From contig JAXGYZ010000003.1 in the NCBI GenBank assembly GCA_040772005.1, positions 1-64,000 of the forward strand: a stretch of 64,000 nt of DNA, in the 5' to 3' direction. This document shows, one piece after another, positions 39,609 to 50,454 of this stretch. The translations under genes were made by a program, and so were the position numbers. The first letter of the stretch is position 1, and each line of letters begins with the position of its first letter. The stretch comes from MWBF01 sp040772005. GTDB taxonomy: Bacteria; Chloroflexota; Anaerolineae; CG2-30-64-16. The notes under the pieces are model-generated. The model worked only from the letters and a program-made list of their open reading frames with translations, was not told the DNA's origin and made no database searches.

Positions 39609-42104
39609 TCACACTGTGTGCTTTCCGGCGGGGAGGGACACGGGATTCTGGCCCGGCAGCTCCACGATCACCGGCACGGGTGAGTCCACGGTCACGCCGT
39701 CGCGCGTGGCCTCCACAGCGATCAGGCCGTGCGGCGTCGGGACCTTACCCTTCGCCCAGGCCAGCTTGCCCAGCCGCGGCGCAATGTGTGCGGCCGCGTA
39801 GCCCGGCTCCGCGGGCGTTACGCCGAGCGTGTAGAAGATCATATCCTTCGTCGGCGTGCAGCTCCAGCCGTGGACGTGCGTGCCGTGCCGCCAGTCCTCC
39901 CCGATGGTGTCGTAGCCGCCCGTCAGGAACTCGTTCCAGCGCGCATACAGGTCGGGCAGGCGGTCCGCGCGGCCGCTCGCCGCGACCGCGTCATGCACGA
40001 GATATTGCATGAACGGCTCGGCCATGATGATCTGGTTGTGGACATCCCAGCGCGGGGTGAAGCTCCACCCGAACGGCGCGCCCTCGTTGCCGCCCGCGTC
40101 GCCGCCCCACGTCCACGTCTGGACGATCAGCCGGGCGGGGTCGGTGATGGTGTCGATGATACGCGGCCAACGGTCCTGCGGCGCGAGGCCGGAGACGATC
40201 GCGGCTGCGCCTGCGATCTGGCTCATCTCGGGCCGGACCTGGCCGTCCACGATGTGATCGACGTAGGAGCCGCGGGCCGCATCCCAGAATGCCTCGAACC
40301 CGGCCTGTGCCTTCGCGTAGAGCCGCTCGGCCCACCGCTGGCTGGCCTTCTCCTCCAGCCAGCCGGCCATCTCCGCGAACTCCCGGAGCCCGCGCGCCCA
40401 GAGCGCGGTGTAGATGGCGCTCGTGTCGCTGTTGGACACCGCGGACCAGTCGATCAGCGCCCATTCGATGATGTCCTTGAGCAGGCCCTCCGAGGTCTGG
40501 AAGGGCGCAAACCAGCGCAGCACGCGCTCGACGCTCGGCATCAGCTCCTTGACGGCATCTGCGTCACCGAGGAAGCGGTACAGGTTGTAGACGCCGTGGA
40601 CCCAGTGCAGCGACCAATCCGGGATGGTCATGCCGCCGGACGCCTCGCTGGGGCCGACGACGGTCATCGGCAGGATGCCGTCGTAGCGGGGCGAGTTGCT
40701 GAGGTTGAGATACTGCCAGGCCAGCCGCCAGTCGGTGTTGGTGGTCAGGTGGACCATCTGGTGCACCACGCTGTCGCCCACCCAGGCCTGCTGCTCGCGC
40801 GTCGGGCAGTCGGTGAACGCGTCGCGCGAGTTGAGCTGGACGGTACGGATGCCGGCATGAAAGATGCGGTTCAGCGCGTCGTCGCTGCACGCGAACTCCG
40901 CGCCGGGCTGCCACTGGTAGACATCCTCCTGCACGGCAAAGCTGTCCAGCGTCACGGGGCCGGCTACGCTGTGCACCAGCACGTAGGCATAGCGGAAGCC
41001 CAGCGCATCATACAGCTTGAAGCGGTCGTTCTCCCCGCGCGCGACGTAGCGGTTGCCCGCGTGCATGCCGCCGAAGCCGCCGCGATGAGGCGGCTGGATG
41101 GGATCCTCGGTGTAGGCGAAATCGAGCACCGTTCCTGCGGGCGCGTGCACCTCGAACTGGACCTGGCCCATGACGATGCCGCCCATGTCGCAGGTGATGC
41201 GTGCGCTGCCGCCCTTCGGTACGTCGAGCGCCAGCGGAAGGCTGTCACCCGCAACCGAGCCGCTGACTGTGAACGGAATGGCCGTCTGCAGGCGCAGCAT
41301 CGGGTCGCCGATGATCGTGTCCACGGTCCCTGCCAGGTACTCGCCGCGCACCGAAACCGGCGTGCGCAGGTCGCCGCCCAGCTTGCCGATGGGCCGCGGG
41401 TGCAGCGGGCCGTAGGGGTCGGAGGGCGGGGAGGTGCGGTTGCCGCTGCCGGGGTGCGACGTGACGAGGAGCTGGGCGCTGCCCCACGCGCTGTCGTCGA
41501 AGCCGGGCTGCTCCCAGCCGGACGGCAGCCGCCGCGCGTCGACGACTTCCGTGGGGATGGCGTCACCGAACATCGGCGGCAGCTCCTCCGGCCGCTTCCA
41601 GTCCTCGCTCCACGCATCGCTCTTGAGCGTCCGCCAGCTTGTGTCGCTGACGAGCCAGCCCTGTTGGCCGCCAAGATTGGCCTCGAAGACGACCATGCCG
41701 ACCCGTCCCAGCGCGCCGCCGGCGACGGCCGGCTGCCAGAACGAGCGGGGCGAGCCGTAGTAGACCACGAAGATGGCGATGGTGTTCTCACCTGCGTGCA
41801 GATACGGCGCGAGGTCGAACAGGTCATAGGTCAGGCGCCGGGGCTGGCTGCGGATGGGGCCGCGGAAGACCTCCTGGCCGTTGACGAACAGCAGATAGCG
41901 CGAATCCGCGGTGATGCGGGCGGGCACGCGTTCGGGCACGCGGTCGAGGTGGAACGTCTTGCGGAACAGGCCGCGCGCCTCGGACCGCCTGGTCGTGGGC
42001 TCGGGCATAAAGCTCCGCCGCGGTAGCTCTTCACCGGCCACCCAAATCCAGTGGCCGTGCCAGCGTACGTCGGGGAAATCCTGGGGTGTGACTTGTCGGT
42101 GCAT
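39609..42104 (-). CDS. Alpha-L-rhamnosidase, GH78
   Basis: This 831-residue inverting glycosidase releases L-rhamnose from polysaccharides or glycosides. N-terminal beta domains include FVNGQEVFRGPIRSQPRRL. The (alpha/alpha)6 barrel contains DAFTDCPTREQQAWVGDS, the family hallmark in which acidic residues act in catalysis, and GVYNLYRFLGD and WGGDAGGNEGAPFGWSF further on. There is no signal peptide. The second ATG (42104), five bases after AGGAG, is preferred to one three bases upstream. Rhamnose released here would feed the L-rhamnose isomerase at 17178. Confidence 0.95.
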   Translation of the reverse strand: MHRQVTPQDFPDVRWHGHWIWVAGEELPRRSFMPEPTTRRSEARGLFRKTFHLDRVPERVPARITADSRYLLFVNGQEVFRGPIRSQPRRLTYDLFDLAPYLHAGENTIAIFVVYYGSPRSFWQPAVAGGALGRVGMVVFEANLGGQQGWLVSDTSWRTLKSDAWSEDWKRPEELPPMFGDAIPTEVVDARRLPSGWEQPGFDDSAWGSAQLLVTSHPGSGNRTSPPSDPYGPLHPRPIGKLGGDLRTPVSVRGEYLAGTVDTIIGDPMLRLQTAIPFTVSGSVAGDSLPLALDVPKGGSARITCDMGGIVMGQVQFEVHAPAGTVLDFAYTEDPIQPPHRGGFGGMHAGNRYVARGENDRFKLYDALGFRYAYVLVHSVAGPVTLDSFAVQEDVYQWQPGAEFACSDDALNRIFHAGIRTVQLNSRDAFTDCPTREQQAWVGDSVVHQMVHLTTNTDWRLAWQYLNLSNSPRYDGILPMTVVGPSEASGGMTIPDWSLHWVHGVYNLYRFLGDADAVKELMPSVERVLRWFAPFQTSEGLLKDIIEWALIDWSAVSNSDTSAIYTALWARGLREFAEMAGWLEEKASQRWAERLYAKAQAGFEAFWDAARGSYVDHIVDGQVRPEMSQIAGAAAIVSGLAPQDRWPRIIDTITDPARLIVQTWTWGGDAGGNEGAPFGWSFTPRWDVHNQIIMAEPFMQYLVHDAVAASGRADRLPDLYARWNEFLTGGYDTIGEDWRHGTHVHGWSCTPTKDMIFYTLGVTPAEPGYAAAHIAPRLGKLAWAKGKVPTPHGLIAVEATRDGVTVDSPVPVIVELPGQNPVSLPAGKHTV

Positions 42105-42158
42105 CATTGCTCCTGTTTTAGTAGGTGTGCGGCGGGACCAGGGATTCCGCGCGCAGTT

Positions 42159-42246
42159 GGAGTCGAGGCTTCAGCCGGTGGGCGTGCTTGCACGCCTGGG
42201 GGTGTGTACGCACACAGCCGACCTAACCGGCTAAAGCCTCAAGTCC
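42159..42246. repeat. Dispersed palindrome, GAGTCGAGGCTT family (copy 4)
   Basis: The left arm GGAGTCGAGGCTTCAGCCGG and right arm AACCGGCTAAAGCCTCAAGTC pair with a few mismatches around a GC-rich middle. It fills most of the 158-base gap between the arabinofuranosidase and rhamnosidase genes. Confidence 0.85.
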
Positions 42247-42262
42247 AGTCTGGTAGTGGATT

Positions 42263-43750
<1,488 letters not shown>

Positions 43751-43761
43751 GGGTTCCTCCT

Positions 43762-46593
43762 TCAGGCTTCCCGCGCGGGTGAGAGCCGCAGGGTGCGAAT
43801 CTGCCGCGGGCGAATGCCAAGCTGCACCTGGCGGCCGTCATCGGACAGCAGCGGCGCGGCCTCATTGGTTGGCTGTTCGTCGAGACCCACGAAGGCGGCA
43901 TCTCGTATGGCGTGGGCCAGCGTGATGGTGGCCTCCACCGGGTCATCCGACGGGTTGTACAGGCGGACGATCAGCGCGTCGCCGGCCTCCGCCCGCTTCA
44001 CCGCGCTCAACACCGCGTTGCGGCCCTCGACCGCCAGGAACCCCAGCGCAGGCGGCTGCGTGCCCGCACGGAAGAGGCTGCGCTCGACGACGACGCTCTG
44101 CGGCGCGGTGTTGTGCGCGAGCGCCTGCCGCCAGACCTCGGCTGCGTCCCACGTGCCACGGTGGGGCAGGATGGCGAGCCGGTAGGTGAGGGTGCGCTGG
44201 ATCTGCGCCTCTGGAGTGGCGAGGTTCGGCCCCCCGCCGGCATTGGCCGTCTGCAAGTCGGCTTTCGTCCCCGCCAGGTAGGCCACTGCACGCAGCAGCG
44301 TGACTGCAACCTCGCGCGCCTCGGTGTCGAGCACCTCGAATTCCGGCAGGCCCTCCGTGATGAGACAGAGACCGCGCTGCCCGTCCGACAGGTCCATCCA
44401 GCTCTGCATCGGGTAGGTCGCGGGCGGGTCCTCCTCCCACGCCGCGTGGCTGACGGGCTGGGGCACGACCGGCCGCGTGACCACGTCGAAGGCCGTGTCG
44501 CTCTGCGAGGCGTCCGCGGCCACATCCGACGGGAACAGCATGCGCAGACGATGGTCGCGCGCCCGGTTAGCGAATGTCACCTCGAGGTCGACGCGCGGTG
44601 CATCCGCGGCCAGCGACACCACCACGCGCAGCGGGCAGGTAACGAGGGCTTGCTGCCGCTGCTGCCGGCGGTCATCCAGGGCCGCAGGCAGCGGCCAGTC
44701 GTACTCGATCGCATACCGCTGCACCGCGGGACCGTCTGCCAACCGGCTGATGCGCGGGGCAAGGCCGAGCGTATTATACACCCGGTCGCGCGCCGGGTAG
44801 GAGTAGTTGTACCCGTCGCCCGCATCGCCGCCGTCCTCGAAGTAACCCAGCCGGCGGTAGACCTCCCCGGTCGCTCGGTCGGTGACCGTCAGCGTACCGT
44901 CGGCGGCAATCTCCACCCGCAGGTGCGCGTTCTCCAGCACGTTGGCGGGGTAGCGCTGTGCGGCCGGTTTGTCAGGTTTCGCATCAGGCCGGACCGCATA
45001 GGTCGCATAGCCGAGGGCGGGGATGCTGGCCCGGAAGGAGACGCGCGCCCGCACGACTTCCTGGAGCGTGTGGCCGCTCTCCTGCGAATAAGTCCGCGTC
45101 ATGCGCGCCTGCGATTCGAGCTGCACGGGGAGCGCGTCGCGCTCGCCCAGCCCGCGAATCTGCAGGCTGCGGAACGCGGGGTCGGGCAGGATGGGCGGGT
45201 TGCCGGCCCATTCGAGGTGCGGCCGCCAGCGGTAGATGTCGAGATAGTCGCTGTCCGCAGTGAGCGCGGCGGGCGGCTGCGGCCGCTGCGCGAGGGCCCA
45301 GCGGTTGAGGAAGTCCACCGGCAGGTCCACGTCGGCGGTGACGACGCCCTCCCAGGCCCACGGCAGGCTGTTGAACAGCACCAGCGCGACCTCGTCCGCG
45401 GCCAGCGCGGCCAGGTCGATGTCGTGCGCCAGACTGTAGAAGCGGTCCTGGACGAGCCACTCCGCGATCTCGGTGGCCCAGGCGAAGCGCGTCTCCATCT
45501 GGCTGTGCACCGCATCCACGCTGCAGCCGCCGATGGAGTCGTGCGGGTGGTTCTGCAGCAGCCAGTCCCACGCGCGCCAGAGCTCCGCCGCGGGATAGGG
45601 CTGGCCTGCCAGCCAGGCCACGCTGCACCACGGCTCGGCCCACCGTTCGAGCAGGCCCTGGGTGCGGGCATTCTGCTGCTTGTTGTAGATGCGTGACGAC
45701 AGGATGTGCGGCAGCACGCGCATGACCCCGCGGCCCGGCGTGCGATTCGTGTCGCGCAGCTCCCCGCGGACGACCTGGAGCGCGTCGAGGTCGAGCGACT
45801 CCGCGAGCGCAGCGAAGTATTCTTCGAGCGAGGCCTGCTTGAATGCTAATCCTCGCACGGTCGCGTTCGCCTCGGCCAGCAGGTCGGCCAGGTCGGTGCG
45901 CGCCTCCATGTGGTCCACGCCGTTCATCGCCAGGAGGACCGGCCCGTGGGCGCGCTCGGCCTCCTTGCGCGCGAGCGAGACCAGGTCGCCGATGGCAGTC
46001 TGCCGATCGTGGGAGATGACGCACGCGCTGGTGTAGCCTGCATAGGTCGGCAGGTGGCGGAGCAGCACGCGGCTGCCGTCGGGCGACTCCCACCATAGCT
46101 CCTGCTTCAGCCCGCCCTCGTCCAGCCCGCGGAAGTGCATGGCCGTGCCGATGCCGAAGCCGCGCAGAATCTGCGGCAGCTGCGAGATGTGGCCGAAGGT
46201 GTCGGGGATGTAGCCCGCCTTCTGCACCCGGCCGAAGCTCTCCGCGATGCGGTGGCCGAGCAGCAGGTTGCGCACGAGCGACTCGCCGCTGACGAGGAAT
46301 TCGTCGGGCAGCACGTACCACGGGCCCACGCCCAGCCGGCCCTCGGCCACGAAGCGTGCCAGCGCCTCCCGCGCGTCCGGCCGGATCTCCAGGTAGTCGT
46401 TCAGCACGATGGTCTGGCCGTCGAGGTTGAAGTGGGTGAAGCGCGGGTCACGCTCCAGCAGCGCGAGCAGCCGGTCCATGAGGCGAATGAGCCGCATCCG
46501 GAAGTGCTGGAACGGCTGATACCACTCCCGATCCCAGTGGGTGTGCGAGATGACGTACATGGTCGATTCAGGTTGTGTCAAGATAGTCTCCAT
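43762..46593 (-). CDS. Alpha-mannosidase, GH38
   Basis: This 943-residue zinc-dependent mannosidase has VISHTHWDREWYQPF at its start (zinc and substrate residues). GYIPDTFGHISQLPQILRG carries the expected nucleophile aspartate, and NHPHDSIGGCSVDAVH the zinc histidine. A middle helical domain and C-terminal beta domains follow. The ATG at 46593 begins seven bases after the UroD-like gene stop and has only a weak ribosome site, so an internal ATG at 46560 is possible. No signal peptide is seen. It is one of two GH38-type proteins in the locus. Confidence 0.94.
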   Translation of the reverse strand: METILTQPESTMYVISHTHWDREWYQPFQHFRMRLIRLMDRLLALLERDPRFTHFNLDGQTIVLNDYLEIRPDAREALARFVAEGRLGVGPWYVLPDEFLVSGESLVRNLLLGHRIAESFGRVQKAGYIPDTFGHISQLPQILRGFGIGTAMHFRGLDEGGLKQELWWESPDGSRVLLRHLPTYAGYTSACVISHDRQTAIGDLVSLARKEAERAHGPVLLAMNGVDHMEARTDLADLLAEANATVRGLAFKQASLEEYFAALAESLDLDALQVVRGELRDTNRTPGRGVMRVLPHILSSRIYNKQQNARTQGLLERWAEPWCSVAWLAGQPYPAAELWRAWDWLLQNHPHDSIGGCSVDAVHSQMETRFAWATEIAEWLVQDRFYSLAHDIDLAALAADEVALVLFNSLPWAWEGVVTADVDLPVDFLNRWALAQRPQPPAALTADSDYLDIYRWRPHLEWAGNPPILPDPAFRSLQIRGLGERDALPVQLESQARMTRTYSQESGHTLQEVVRARVSFRASIPALGYATYAVRPDAKPDKPAAQRYPANVLENAHLRVEIAADGTLTVTDRATGEVYRRLGYFEDGGDAGDGYNYSYPARDRVYNTLGLAPRISRLADGPAVQRYAIEYDWPLPAALDDRRQQRQQALVTCPLRVVVSLAADAPRVDLEVTFANRARDHRLRMLFPSDVAADASQSDTAFDVVTRPVVPQPVSHAAWEEDPPATYPMQSWMDLSDGQRGLCLITEGLPEFEVLDTEAREVAVTLLRAVAYLAGTKADLQTANAGGGPNLATPEAQIQRTLTYRLAILPHRGTWDAAEVWRQALAHNTAPQSVVVERSLFRAGTQPPALGFLAVEGRNAVLSAVKRAEAGDALIVRLYNPSDDPVEATITLAHAIRDAAFVGLDEQPTNEAAPLLSDDGRQVQLGIRPRQIRTLRLSPAREA

Positions 46594-46600
46594 TCAGACA

Positions 46601-47557
46601 TCAGTTCTTGAGCGGATACACGCCGTGCTCGATGATGTAGTCTAACAAGACCTGCCGGCTCTCCGCGGAGAAGGGCATGTTCTGGTCGGCCCAGAGCAGC
46701 AGGCCGCCGCGCGGGTCGCGGCCGAGCTGCTGCATGCGGAGCTGCGTCTCCGCGCGGATCTCGTCCGCGGTGCCGAGCATCATGGTGTGCTGCGTGTCCA
46801 CGCCGCCGTCGAACGTGATGCGGCCGCCGAAGCGCGCGCCCCACTCGCGGAGGTCGTTGGCGCGTGCCTGGCAGGGGTTGATGATGTTGACGCCCAGCTC
46901 GATGAGGTCGTCCAGGATTTCCGTGATGTGGCCGCAGGAGTGGAACTTGATCCACTTGCCCGCGTCGCGGTAGACGCCCAGCACGCGCGCCAGCTCCGGC
47001 TTGATGAGCGCGCGCCAGAGGTCGGGCGCCATCATCAGCGCGCGCTGCGTGCCGTAGTCGTCGCCGACGAACATCATGTCAACGGGCAGTTTGACCCACT
47101 CGCGCGCAATCGCGACCTGGTAGTCCATGATTAAGTGCAGCAGCCGGCGGATGCGCGGCCGGTCGTCCACCAATGCGACGAACAGCCGGTCCATGCCCAT
47201 CAGGAACCAGGCGCGCTCGAACAGGATGTTGGGGTGGAAGCCGCAGACGAGGTAGGTGTCGCGCTCGGGCGCGGTGAAGAGCTGCTGTGCGCCGGGCCGC
47301 AGCGCGAACACCGGTTCCGGCGGGCGGTAGTGGTCCAGGTCGTCGGGCGACTTGATGGGCGGGTCCTGGACCATCGGCAGGTACTCCGCCAGTTCGTACT
47401 CCCAGGTGACGCCCCAGTGGTCCGTCCCCGCTTCGCCCTCCCATAGCATGTCGCCGACCCAGCCGGCCGTGCGCACGACCGGCTCATAGGGGATATGGTG
47501 CGGGTAGTTGAACGTGATGGCGCGGATGTAGTTTTCGACGGGTGAGATGGTGGTCAT
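46601..47557 (-). CDS. Uroporphyrinogen-decarboxylase family protein
   Basis: This 318-residue TIM-barrel protein of the UroD/methyltransferase superfamily has FVGDDYGTQRALMMAPDLW and, more tellingly, KFHSCGHITEILDDLIELG, where His and Cys bind zinc in corrinoid-type methyltransferases rather than in haem-pathway UroD. GGVDTQHTMMLGT closes the site. It lies between two GH38 genes with gaps of only seven bases, so it is part of the glycan operon. Demethylation or another step on a modified sugar is conceivable, but no corrinoid protein gene is nearby. Confidence 0.88.
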   Translation of the reverse strand: MTTISPVENYIRAITFNYPHHIPYEPVVRTAGWVGDMLWEGEAGTDHWGVTWEYELAEYLPMVQDPPIKSPDDLDHYRPPEPVFALRPGAQQLFTAPERDTYLVCGFHPNILFERAWFLMGMDRLFVALVDDRPRIRRLLHLIMDYQVAIAREWVKLPVDMMFVGDDYGTQRALMMAPDLWRALIKPELARVLGVYRDAGKWIKFHSCGHITEILDDLIELGVNIINPCQARANDLREWGARFGGRITFDGGVDTQHTMMLGTADEIRAETQLRMQQLGRDPRGGLLLWADQNMPFSAESRQVLLDYIIEHGVYPLKN

Positions 47558-47564
47558 GGTAAAT

Positions 47565-50345
47565 CTACATCTCCAGCCGCAGCGTCACCATCGCGCGCGC
47601 GGCGACCGGCACGCGCAGCGGGTTCACGGGCAGCTCCTCGATAGGCTGTTCAGTCGGCGTGGTCAGCCAGGCGCGCTCGACGGGGAACGCGCTCTCGATT
47701 TCGACTGTAGTCGCGCGGCCGGCCATCTCCTGCAGGCGCAGCGTCACGCCGTCCGGCCCGCCGAGGGTCGCAGGCTTGAGCTCCGGCAGCATCACGTTCG
47801 GCTGGTCGAGGCTGAGGAAGCTGCCGAGCGGCGGCCAGCCGCCGCTGCTCCCCGGCACGCTGACCGCCGCGAGCGGGCACGCGAGCTCCCAGCCCGCGCG
47901 GCACGCGGCGACCGGGTGGAAGGCCGGCTGGGTGTGCAGCCGGAAGGTGTGGCGGTGGAGCGGCGGCGCGCTCGGCTCGCCGTCCGCCAGCTTCATCCAC
48001 GTGCCGCCCTTCAGCAGGCCGTAGTCCGCCTTAGACATCAGCGCGGCGTAGATGGTCGCGTTTGCGGGGGGCGTGTAGGGTCCCTGGCCCTCCGCATCGC
48101 CGATGTAGAAGAGGAATGGCTCGACCGCAGCCAGCACGACCGTGTAGCCGTCCGCCGCGGTCAGCGCCGCGGACCGCTGGACCGTCCACCCGCGGCCGTT
48201 GGCGCCGGGCAGTTGGTCCGCCACGGGCGTCAGGTAGCCCGCTGGGGTCTCGGGCCAGAACTGCAACCCGCCGGCCGGCAGGTTGAAGGGGAAGCCGAAC
48301 AGGTAGAAGTCGGACGCGTGGCCCGGCGGCACCTCGGGCATGAGGCTGCGGTCCGCCTCGTTGGTCCATTCGAGCCACGGCTGGTTCGTGGGCAGGGTAA
48401 TCATCGTACGCACGAAAGGCGAGCCCGCGCGCTCGATGGTGAGCGTGTCGGCCAGCACGCCGCGCGTCAAGGTGCTGGTCGCCGGTCCCTGCGTCTCGAC
48501 TGGGGCCAGCCGGCGCGGGCGGCTCTTGCCGCGTTCCGCCTGGACGAGCGTGTTGAACGCCTGCCCACCGGCAATCAACTCGCGGCCTGCTGTCTTGTCG
48601 TACACGCTTGTGACCGCGCCGGTTGCACGGTCGACGGTCACGCGGAAGTAGGCGTTTTCGAGGACGTGGGTGGCCGCGATTTCCTGCCGGGGGACGTCCT
48701 GCCGGGTCGTCTCTACGGATTGGAAGAGGAGCCGGCGGTAGCCCAGGGGCGGGACGGGCGGCGCGATGAAATGCAGTTGCCCGTCCGTGAACTCGGCGGA
48801 GATGAGTTCGCCGGTCACCTCGTCGCGCAAGCTGATGGACAGGGGAGCGGGAGCATCCTGAGCGGTTGCACGGCTCAACGTGGGTGACGAAGTGTCCTCA
48901 GTCGAAGGATGCGGGCCATCGAGAGGGAGTGCCGCGTCCTTCGACTCCGGGCGGCTAACTAATGCCGCCCGCCGCTCAGGATGCTCCGCTGTTGTCGTCT
49001 TCAACGGCTCGCCTGACCACGGCAGGCTGACCGGTCCGCCGCGCTCCCACGCCAGCGGGTTGACCACGACGATGCCCGGCTCGCTGCCTGCGACGTGCGC
49101 GGCGATGGCCGTCACGCCTGCCTCGCGCAGGACCGCGGCCTCCCGGCTGAGCTTCTGTGCCATCTCCCAGCGCAGCCGGTTGTCCTGGTTCGTCTCCGCC
49201 TCGGTGAAATAGTTCGGCCAGGGCACCGGGCTGCCGACGGAGTGCTCATCCCACCAGAGCAGGTCACAGTAGAGCGCATCCACCTGCTCACCGAGCGCTG
49301 ACTCGTCTGTGAAGTGTTTCCGGTCCAGCAGGCCCGCGAGGGTACCGAGGGCCGCGCCCGCCGCAAGGTCAGCCTTCGCATGGCGGACGAGCGCGTGCCC
49401 TGCCGGGCTGCCCACCTTGACCTCCTCCCAGCGGCCCGCCCAGTCGCCGCGGTAGGTCTTGAACCGCCCGGCATACTGCGCCTCCATGTGCTGGAAGAAC
49501 TGGCCGGGCGTGGCGAGGAGGAGCTGCGGGTTGGCGTGCGTGCGGTTCCACTCGCGAATGAGCCCCGTGAGCGCAGGTACGCCCATCCCGTCGATGTCCA
49601 GGTTGTCGAAGGAATGCTGGAGCAGGATGGCATCGTAAGGGTAGCCGGCGTCGGTGTAACGGCGCATGGCCTCCGCCAACTTGTCCTCGGGGATGGCGCC
49701 CTTGTGCAGGGTGAGCTGTTCGAATCCCTCGACATAGGAGTCGAAGTTGACCCATGTCAGGACCGTGCTGCCGTCCGCACCCTGCCAGTGGAAGGGCAGG
49801 TCGGCGCGGGAGATGCTCGTCCCGCCGCCGATGAACAGGTTGAGGCCCGTCAGGAAGTAGCGGTAGCCGGCCGCGGCGAAGAGCCCGGGGTAGCTCCACG
49901 AGTAGCCCGGCACGTCGTTCTGCAGCACCGTGTCGATGGCCAGACCGTACTTCTGCCGCAACTCCTCGGCGGGGTAGAGGAAGTGGGCCAGCTCCGCCGC
50001 ATCGAGCAGTGCGCTATGCTCGGTCGCCCAGCCGCCCAGCAGTCCCAGCCGGCCGGCCCGGATGTGCGCCAGCAGCCTGTCCACGGTCGCGGGGTCGGGC
50101 GTGCGGCTGAGCCACTGCTCCAGCATCCAGACCTCTTCGATGTTCCAGACGAGGTCGGGGATGCGGTCGAGGTGGTCCAGCGCACGATCCAGCTGCGGCT
50201 TGTAGTCGCCGGCCACGATATCCGCGGGCGCGGTGAACCCGATGTCCAGGTGCGAAGATGGGACGATGTAGACCGTGCGGATGTTGGACTCGATGCCGGG
50301 GGTGACGGGTGCTTGCGGGTCAGTTGTGGTTCCAGTTGAAGACAC
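47565..50345 (-). CDS. GH38-like glycosidase with an in-frame repeat insertion
   Basis: A 926-residue protein with a GH38-type N-terminal domain: VPSSHLDIGFTAPADIVAG replaces the usual His-x-His, LQNDVPGYSWSYPG holds the likely nucleophile aspartate, and LLQHSFDNLDIDG lies near the zinc site. GTG at 50345, eight bases after AGGAG, is the likely start; the 32 extra codons upstream do not resemble the family. Codons corresponding to 48853-48984 (exactly 132 bases) derive from a dispersed palindromic repeat and add a 44-residue stretch of charged, Ser/Pro-rich sequence between the helical and beta domains. Specificity is uncertain because the motifs differ from true mannosidases. Confidence 0.88.
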   Translation of the reverse strand: MSSTGTTTDPQAPVTPGIESNIRTVYIVPSSHLDIGFTAPADIVAGDYKPQLDRALDHLDRIPDLVWNIEEVWMLEQWLSRTPDPATVDRLLAHIRAGRLGLLGGWATEHSALLDAAELAHFLYPAEELRQKYGLAIDTVLQNDVPGYSWSYPGLFAAAGYRYFLTGLNLFIGGGTSISRADLPFHWQGADGSTVLTWVNFDSYVEGFEQLTLHKGAIPEDKLAEAMRRYTDAGYPYDAILLQHSFDNLDIDGMGVPALTGLIREWNRTHANPQLLLATPGQFFQHMEAQYAGRFKTYRGDWAGRWEEVKVGSPAGHALVRHAKADLAAGAALGTLAGLLDRKHFTDESALGEQVDALYCDLLWWDEHSVGSPVPWPNYFTEAETNQDNRLRWEMAQKLSREAAVLREAGVTAIAAHVAGSEPGIVVVNPLAWERGGPVSLPWSGEPLKTTTAEHPERRAALVSRPESKDAALPLDGPHPSTEDTSSPTLSRATAQDAPAPLSISLRDEVTGELISAEFTDGQLHFIAPPVPPLGYRRLLFQSVETTRQDVPRQEIAATHVLENAYFRVTVDRATGAVTSVYDKTAGRELIAGGQAFNTLVQAERGKSRPRRLAPVETQGPATSTLTRGVLADTLTIERAGSPFVRTMITLPTNQPWLEWTNEADRSLMPEVPPGHASDFYLFGFPFNLPAGGLQFWPETPAGYLTPVADQLPGANGRGWTVQRSAALTAADGYTVVLAAVEPFLFYIGDAEGQGPYTPPANATIYAALMSKADYGLLKGGTWMKLADGEPSAPPLHRHTFRLHTQPAFHPVAACRAGWELACPLAAVSVPGSSGGWPPLGSFLSLDQPNVMLPELKPATLGGPDGVTLRLQEMAGRATTVEIESAFPVERAWLTTPTEQPIEELPVNPLRVPVAARAMVTLRLEM
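48853..48984. repeat. Palindromic repeat (GCATCCTGAGCGG family) inside a coding region
   Basis: The ends, GCATCCTGAGCGG and CCGCTCAGGATGC, are inverted copies. Internal pairs are GTCGAAGGA with TCCTTCGAC and GGGCGGC with GCCGCCC. The insert is 132 bases, a multiple of three, and the reading frame continues through it without a stop. An intergenic relative lies at 1928-2016. Confidence 0.85.
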
Positions 50346-50402
50346 AGGTGTGGCTCCTAAGTATGGTGCAGGTGCATGCGTGCGGAAATTTCGAATGCGT
50401 GT

Positions 50403-50415
50403 GGAGTCGAGGCGG
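50403..50415. repeat. Fragment of the GAGTCGAGGCTT palindrome
   Basis: GGAGTCGAGGCGG matches the left end of the dispersed palindrome for about ten bases. It is in the 109-base gap between the permease and GH38-like genes. No complete copy is present. Confidence 0.4.
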
Positions 50416-50454
50416 TTACTCTTGGAGTTTCTTGCGCGCACGTGGCATGGTCGT

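Noticed and set aside
39729..42026. 765-codon plus-strand frame opposite the rhamnosidase gene
   Set aside because: Antisense shadow of the GH78 gene with arginine/valine-rich content and no motif.
43912..45696. 594-codon plus-strand frame opposite the GH38 gene
   Set aside because: It is antisense to a clear alpha-mannosidase, lacks recognisable domains and starts inside the opposite gene.
50346..50441. Upstream ATG for the GH38-like gene
   Set aside because: The 32 extra residues do not match the family, and a GTG with a well-spaced AGGAG follows at 50345.
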